In this document: piece after piece, positions 59,094 to 64,000 of the stretch | Layout: every line of letters begins with the position of its first letter | Position numbering within the stretch: position 1 is the first letter of the stretch | DNA from: Blasia pusilla | Lineage: Eukaryota > Marchantiophyta > Marchantiopsida > Blasiales | Assembly: GCA_050084515.1 (NCBI GenBank) | Contig: CM114274.1 | Location: 5,022,001 to 5,086,000 of the forward strand | DNA length: 64,000 nt | Direction of reading: 5' to 3' | Made by a program: the position numbers and the translations under genes | Notes under the pieces: generated by a model | Databases searched by the model: none | The model's input: only the letters and a program-made list of their open reading frames with translations | Told to the model about the DNA's origin: nothing

Positions 59094-60840
59094 AAGAGCT
59101 GTGCGAGTTTGTTATTTGGCTTTGCTGTTGTACAGGAGAAAGGCACGCAGAAGCGGTGCCCAACTTTTGATAGGAATTGAGTATGGGGGCGGATTGCTCC
59201 ATGTCAGTGCTCTTGGGAGCACCATGTAGCTTGCTCATTTGTGTTCTCACAGGTTTTACATTTTTGTTGGGAGAAATCAGCGCGGAAGCGCTCCAAAATT
59301 TTTTGTAGGAGAAAAAGACATTGGGCTTTATGACACTCCCTGTCAGTTTTTACTTTAATGTCTAATTGAAAATATTTTTTGATGCTATTGTAGATCGTGA
59401 AGCTGTGCAAAAATTTATAGTCAATCTTGCAAAATTTCCATTGCTATGCGATTTTTAGGGTTAAATTGTTCAAACCCTAAACCAGCCGCCGCGCCGGCGA
59501 CGGCCGTTTTTGTCACCATCATAGTCATCATCAACGGACGTCCATCAACGGTCAATCATCATCGTCAATGGTCAACCATCACCCTTAACGATCAACCGTC
59601 ACCGTCAACGGTCCACGGTCCACCGTCGGCCGCTGCGGCCGCCTAGCGAAGCTAAGAGCCGCATTCGGCCATTTTCCACCCTTTGGTTGCCATTGCCGCC
59701 ATTATGAAGTGGAGGGTCTTCCACGACCACCGTTGATTCTCCGACTTGCGCCACCACCACGGACTTTGGTTTGGCCGCCATCGTCATTGCATTTTCGTCA
59801 TCAACCAATGATGGCAAGTGACCTCGGATTATGGTGTTTGATTTTTCATTTTATGTTGATATGTTGTGATTGGTAGCCACTCGACGACGATCAAGTACCA
59901 TGCCATGACGCTTGTAACCGCAACGCACCGCGGATTTCCGCGTCGTGTTGCTTGTGGCTGCACCGCACCGTCTCGATCGCGGAGCCGCTCCTTCACTAAG
60001 GAGCAGAGCGTGTGAATTACTGATTGAGGAGGGTATGCCGCCAAGTGCCGCACCCCTTTCTAGAGTGCAGTGTCGTTTGTCGTGCGGCACTGGCGCCGGA
60101 CTGCTGAACCTGCACCGTACATCGAGGACTTTTGAGCAGCGTCAGTACGAGATGAGTACGACTTGCTGATTGGAGAAGTTGTCTTCACGACCAAGTTGGG
60201 GTCGAGATTTGCAGTTTCTGAGGAGCGACATCGACATTATTGTCATGTTATCCATTCTGGTCTCTTACCCTGCACGTGTGAGAGATTTCCGGATATTGGG
60301 AAGTTATTTGGGATATTGGGTTTCGTGCTGATGATGAGAGCATCAATGATGTATGGGTTTAGGGGACATAGACCTGTGTGGGATGTCCAGAAATGATGAT
60401 GGTTTGTTGATGAGACAATAGATCAGTTGATTTGCCAGACCGCGCCGCTTGTGCCATACAGGACACATCTCACTAAGAGAGTGTAGATTGAGTGGAGCAT
60501 GTTTAGTTTAAGTGATTGAGGGATTACTTGCAAGATTGAGAGTGATCATGTGAGAGGGGCACGAGGGCCATCACGGTGTCCTCCGAGATTTTGAGAGGCG
60601 AGATAGTGGACCTGAGAGTAGCTCTGGAGGGTTTATCCGGAATGGTGCGAGGTTTCGAGGGTCTCCACGTGAGAGACCACCTCAATCTCCTTATGTGTCA
60701 TCTTCACACAAGGGGGAGCATGTAGAGGAGTGTGTTAGTGATCCATCGTACACATTGAGTGGTCCTACCAGTTGGGCGTACGAGATGAACGACCAAGGTA
60801 GAGGACCGTGTAGGTTTTCGGGTGTTGTAGGCATAATATA
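59094..60840 (+). other. 5' part of the methyltransferase retroelement, unresolved
   Basis: Probably leader and N-terminal gag sequence with many lesions. From 59500 to 59640 there is a low-complexity run of CAACGGTCAA/CATCACC-type units, giving a Ser/Thr/Pro-rich peptide. Around 60560-60720 short frames carry Arg/Ser-rich sequence. No domain is identifiable before 60843. Confidence 0.4.
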
Positions 60841-60842
60841 GC

Positions 60843-61500
60843 TACACGACTTCATTGCGGAGTTTAGGAGTAGGTGTGACTCACAACGGGCTTTGAACTC
60901 TAGAGAGTTCAACCCATTTACAATATGGAACGGTATGTTCCAACATTTAGAGGGGGCGATTACCATGAGTTCTCCCATAGATATGCCTAAGAGATTGAGG
61001 CATGGCGACTCTACTATGACCCACACTATGTGTCATGGACGGAGCCATTCCCAGATGAGGAGGAGGAGTCGTGAGAGACTAATTCCTCTTCCAATAGTGA
61101 TGTTTTAGGAGGGGTCACTCGCACTGGAGTAGTTGCATCGTCTAGTCGGGTTCATCCCAAATTCAACCCCGTGGTTGAGTTCTTTGCTGAGTTGAGGGCA
61201 AGCTACCAAGGGGTACGAACGGAGAAGTTGCAGAGCATCCATGACTTCCAGAGGCGCACGGGTGAGAGTTTGTGTGAGGCTTACACTCGCTTGCGCTGGT
61301 TGATCAACCTCACTCAGGGGTGATAGAGGCTCAGGCTATCGAATCATTGTACGCGATGCTTGATCGGACCTTGCAGACACAGATGCGGGAGGGATGCTTC
61401 TTATGAATACCTCCCATACATTGAGAGATGTTTTTAGGACCGCCGAGAACATTGAGCGCAACATGGCGGAGGAGAGCGTAGCCACCATGGATTATGGGCG
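60843..61500 (+). pseudogene. Gag core of an LTR retrotransposon
   Basis: Across two or three frames the sequence reads HDFIAEFRSRCDSQ, FTIWNGMFQHLEG, YYDPHYVSWTEPFPDEEEE, FNPVVEFFAELRASYQGVRT, LQSIHDFQRRTGESLCEAYT, RLRWLINLTQG and EAQAIESLYAMLDRTLQTQM. The ESL...YTRLR..L block is the hallmark of the retrotransposon Gag (capsid-like) domain, which packages the element's RNA. There are frameshifts near 60955 and 61320 and an internal TGA after the LTQG block, so it is not functional. Plus orientation, collinear with the protease and methyltransferase downstream. Confidence 0.75.
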
Positions 61501-61636
61501 AGAGCAATCACGATTGTCTGCACCACCAGTGCAGCAACGTGGACTCCGAGATAGGTGGATTGGGGCACTATGAGCTCATGGAGGAAATCGAAAGGCTGTG
61601 CACCACGGCCTCCCAGAGCAGCCGCCTACAATTACT

Positions 61637-61675
61637 TGTTGGTCATGTGGTGGAGCCCATCCTCAGCGTGATTGC
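61637..61675 (+). pseudogene. Gag zinc knuckle
   Basis: CWSCGGAHPQRDC: Cys-x2-Cys-x3-His-x4-Cys, one residue shorter than the canonical CCHC knuckle. It lies where the nucleocapsid part of Gag is expected and would bind RNA. A TAA follows seven bases later, and a shifted frame continues DHGRVPQHGGG. Confidence 0.75.
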
Positions 61676-61699
61676 ACTCGTTAAGATCATGGACGTGTG

Positions 61700-62712
61700 C
61701 CTCAGCATGGAGGAGGAGATAGTGCTGCACCAAAAGGTTATTAGTGTGACTATTGTTAGAGGTATGGTCACACATGCGCCGGTGTTTCAATATACACCCT
61801 GAGTTACATGCGGACCAAGGGCCGGAGAGGGCATCTGAGCAAGTAGCCGGTCTGGGAGGGCTAGAGATCGTGCACCTCGTGGTCCTATTGGGGGACGAGG
61901 AGTTGGAGTTGCCCAACATGGTGGTAGAGTTGCCCATGGAGGAGGTAGAGTCCCATCACCTAGACGCATCGAGGGAGATGCCGGACGTGAGGCTGGGATG
62001 GCTGCTCATATACAACAGCTACAGGAGCAGATTGTCGCTATGGCATTGAGGTTACCTGATGCTGGATCCGTGGCATCGACATCATATGGAGCAGCAAAGA
62101 TATGGAGGATTTTGGTGGGATGGCGGGGTTGCCAAGATGGAGGTTGTCGCAATTGTGACGTGTGGAGCAGCCGCAGAGTTGGATCCACAGCGAGGGGAAG
62201 CCATGAAACAGACCAGGCTTCCTCAGTCTTTCACGTTGTCCGAGGTGATGAGGATCCCATCGATGGGTCCTGATCAGAGTTCCCGGAGAGTTGCTGATGT
62301 TATTGGTGTGCAAGAACGGAGGGCAATGGGAGAAAAGAGTATGACGACTCCTATTGTTGATGCTCAGGAGGAGCATGTGTTGAGTACGATGTTGGGGGCG
62401 ATCACGATGGTATACCGTGCTCCGCAATCTTCTGCTTCCGATGTTATGACATTGGGAGGTATACTCGCCGAGATGTTCCGGTTGGCCGCTACGCTATGTG
62501 AGCGTAGAGTTGGAGTTCCTGCATCACGTTCAGAGGTGATTGTAGAGGGGGTGATGGACCTGCCCTTGGAGTTGATGCTCGGGCCGTCCATGTCAGATTC
62601 ATGGCAGGCTAAGGCTGCTAGGATGGTGGAGATGCCTGCTAGACCCGCATTAGAGCGTGCCATGGCTTCTCTTGGTGTTGTGTTGCTAGATAAACAGGGA
62701 GAAGTCTTCTAG
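61700..62712 (+). pseudogene. Gly/Arg-rich linker and region before the protease
   Basis: One frame gives a Gly/Arg-rich stretch (GRGVGVAQHGGRVAHGGGRV, about 61889-61948), typical of RNA-binding tails. The helical AAHIQQLQEQIVAM follows (61999-62040). The frame 62059-62712 then carries SSRRVADVIGVQERRAMGEK and GGILAEMFRLAATLCERR, without a recognised domain. It leads directly into the protease and is taken as the Gag-Pol linker. Confidence 0.55.
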
Positions 62713-63080
62713 TTGGTGAGTCTCAGAGGTAGAGCTTTTAGTCTGCAGTGCGTCTTGTTGGATTCAAGAGCGTAACCCCTGATGTTGGGAAAAGCGCCAT
62801 TCAGAGGATTGGGCTTGACAAGAGCCGATGTGGAGCGTTGTCCATTCTGGATACAGACATCCTTGGGTGGAGCAAGTACCACACAGTATATCACCCGACA
62901 AGAGGTCGTAGTGAGGATTCACTCGGCATATCCTACAAATGAGTCGATCATGCGAGCAAAGGCGATAGTGACTGATGTAGAGTCCTACCACGTCTTGGTT
63001 GGTGGAGCAATGTTATACCCAATGGGGTTTTCCCTGGATTACTCTGAGGAGTCAGCGTCCAATAGACTAGGATGGTAGTT
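62713..63080 (+). pseudogene. Retropepsin (aspartic protease), inactive
   Basis: The frame reads CVLLDSRA, stop, PLMLGKAPFRGLGLTRADVE, RCPFWIQTSLGGA, IVTDVESYHVLVGGAMLYPM and GFSLDYSEE. The hydrophobic-hydrophobic-D-S-G-A flap of retropepsins is replaced by LLDSRA (Asp codon at 62761-62763; GGA to AGA gives Arg), and the next CAA is TAA (62773-62775). The YHVLVGG block is the second conserved strand (I-L-G in most pepsin-like retroviral proteases). In a live element this protease would cut the Gag-Pol polyprotein. Confidence 0.8.
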
Positions 63081-63426
63081 AGGTGATAGGCTCCTTAGCG
63101 CATTACCTGTTCGATTCACAAGTGTAGTGATTGAGCGACGACCAGGAGAGATGGCAACCTTAGCAACATTTAGTAGTGCCATCACTTGGCCAAGTGATTT
63201 GATTGAGGGACATGTCCATGAAGAGGATACTCCCGTTCCTGACATTTCTATGCAATGGAGTGTCATGGTAGCCGCATCAGTCCGTGGAGGAAAGGTGCCA
63301 CTTCGACGCTTAGCCACTGAGCATGTGGAGACCGCGTGGAGCGAGACGTTTGCACTAGAGTGTGACGGGTCAGAGGAACCCCAAGTAGGCAGGAGTGCTA
63401 TTATGATCCCTTGGACACCACCCTGA
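63081..63426 (+). pseudogene. Linker between protease and methyltransferase
   Basis: The open frame 63127-63426 contains MIERRPGEMATLATFSSAIT, GGKVPLRRLATEHVETAW and EEPQVGRSAIMIPWTPP. It runs straight up to the methyltransferase frame, which starts one frame over at about 63411 (DTTLIVWCILEKG). This looks like a single ancestral polyprotein with one indel near 63420. No known domain is recognised in the linker. Confidence 0.6.
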
Positions 63427-64000
63427 TTGTGTGGTGCATTCTAGAGAAGGGTATTTGGATGTTCGATCTCTTTGGAGGGATTAACACTGGGTTAGTTGCT
63501 ATTTTGCATGCTAGACTGTGCGTGCAACAGTACCTGTATGTGGAGATTGATGATGTTGCGAGACGCGTTTCACTTCACCATGTGGCGCAGTTATGCCTCC
63601 GTTTTCCCCACTTGTTGTCTGCGTCCTCCATTCAAGCTTACCAGAGTTCCCTACCGAGGGACATTTCATTGTTGGGGGCGCAGGACTTAGAGCGGGTAGG
63701 GACCATAAACTTGGTCATTGCTGGTTGGCCATGTTAGGGCCAATCGAGTGCTGGACGGAATAGCAGATTAATTGACTCTCCGTCGAGGTTGTTTTGGGAG
63801 ATGATGCGGATCTTGCGACACTTGCAAGAGCATGAGTCTTGTCCTCCAACATTCATTCTGGAGAATGTACCGATTTTGGGCGATTCAAAGTCCCCTCCAG
63901 TGACAAGTGCACATCAAGTGCGCGCATGGATCGTAAGTTTTGCTCGATGCGGCAAGTGTGGATTCACGAGCACATTGCCCGCGTCTTTGATGGACCAACT
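63427..64000 (+). pseudogene. Cytosine-C5 DNA methyltransferase domain in a retroelement, partial
   Basis: Motif I: MFDLFGGINTGL (63459-63494, AdoMet binding). Motif II: LYVEIDDVARRV. Motif IV: VDLVIAG-like INLVIAGWPC, where the catalytic Cys is kept (63732-63734) but the expected CAG of PCQ is TAG (63735-63737). After the stop the frame continues GQSSAGRNSRLIDSPSRLFW and reaches motif VI TFILENVPIL (ENVP at 63861-63872). A second lesion lies near 63935, after which IARVFDGPT continues in another frame. Motifs VIII-X and any RT/integrase lie beyond the window. C5 methyltransferases transfer a methyl group from S-adenosylmethionine to cytosine in DNA. The GINTG form recalls DNMT3/DRM-like motif I, but the subfamily is not resolved. 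Collinearity with gag and protease indicates it belongs to the element. Confidence 0.85.

Overview
The window looks like nuclear DNA of a land plant, or a close streptophyte relative, with a large repeat-rich genome. Three host genes can be supported: two members of the plant-specific PADRE/DUF4228 family and one membrane-anchored TPR gene with an intron. Almost everything else is decayed mobile DNA: LTR retroelements, non-LTR retroelements, short Helitron-like elements and foldback/MITE-like elements. The species cannot be named from sequence alone.

Layout. 1-525: the tail of a MITE-like element inserted in a 3' relic of a non-LTR retroelement. 526-8.8 kb: AT-rich sequence, then GC-richer islands with the first PADRE gene (6292-7062, +). 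9.16-9.7 kb: a decayed LTR on the minus strand. 9.7-18.7 kb: unclassified repeats and AT-rich sequence, including copy 1 of a 1-kb repeat. 18.7-20.8 kb: the TPR gene (+). 20.8-29.3 kb: no identifiable gene, including a GC-richer island at 26.05-28.93 kb. 29.5-33.2 kb: a cluster of MITE/foldback elements. 34.4-38.8 kb: a non-LTR retrotransposon with an N-terminal zinc finger, reverse transcriptase and a restriction-like endonuclease region; it is broken by frameshifts and interrupted by an LTR. 38.9-45.1 kb: GC-richer sequence with the second PADRE gene (42578-41727, -). 45.1-46.1 kb: a 178-bp Helitron-like element and a lone LTR. 48.4-49.7 kb: a second Helitron-like element and copy 2 of the 1-kb repeat. 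53.9-54.5 kb: another relic of the non-LTR family. 58.2-59.0 kb: two LTR fragments in inverted orientation.

The most notable region runs from about 59 kb to the right edge. It is a decayed LTR-retrotransposon internal region with a Gag core, zinc knuckle, Gly/Arg-rich stretch and retropepsin. These are followed, in the same orientation, by a cytosine-C5 DNA methyltransferase domain with motifs I, II, IV and VI, cut by the window end. A retroelement carrying its own DNA methyltransferase is rare. This copy is dead: the DSG of the protease reads DSR, the PCQ of the methyltransferase reads PC-stop, and there are several frameshifts. It still documents the architecture.

The host genes show no shared pathway beyond the two PADRE genes being distant paralogues. 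The mobile elements are nested and inserted into one another. The lesions at key codons of the methyltransferase element are C-to-T or G-to-A changes, as expected when methylated cytosines in silenced elements deaminate.
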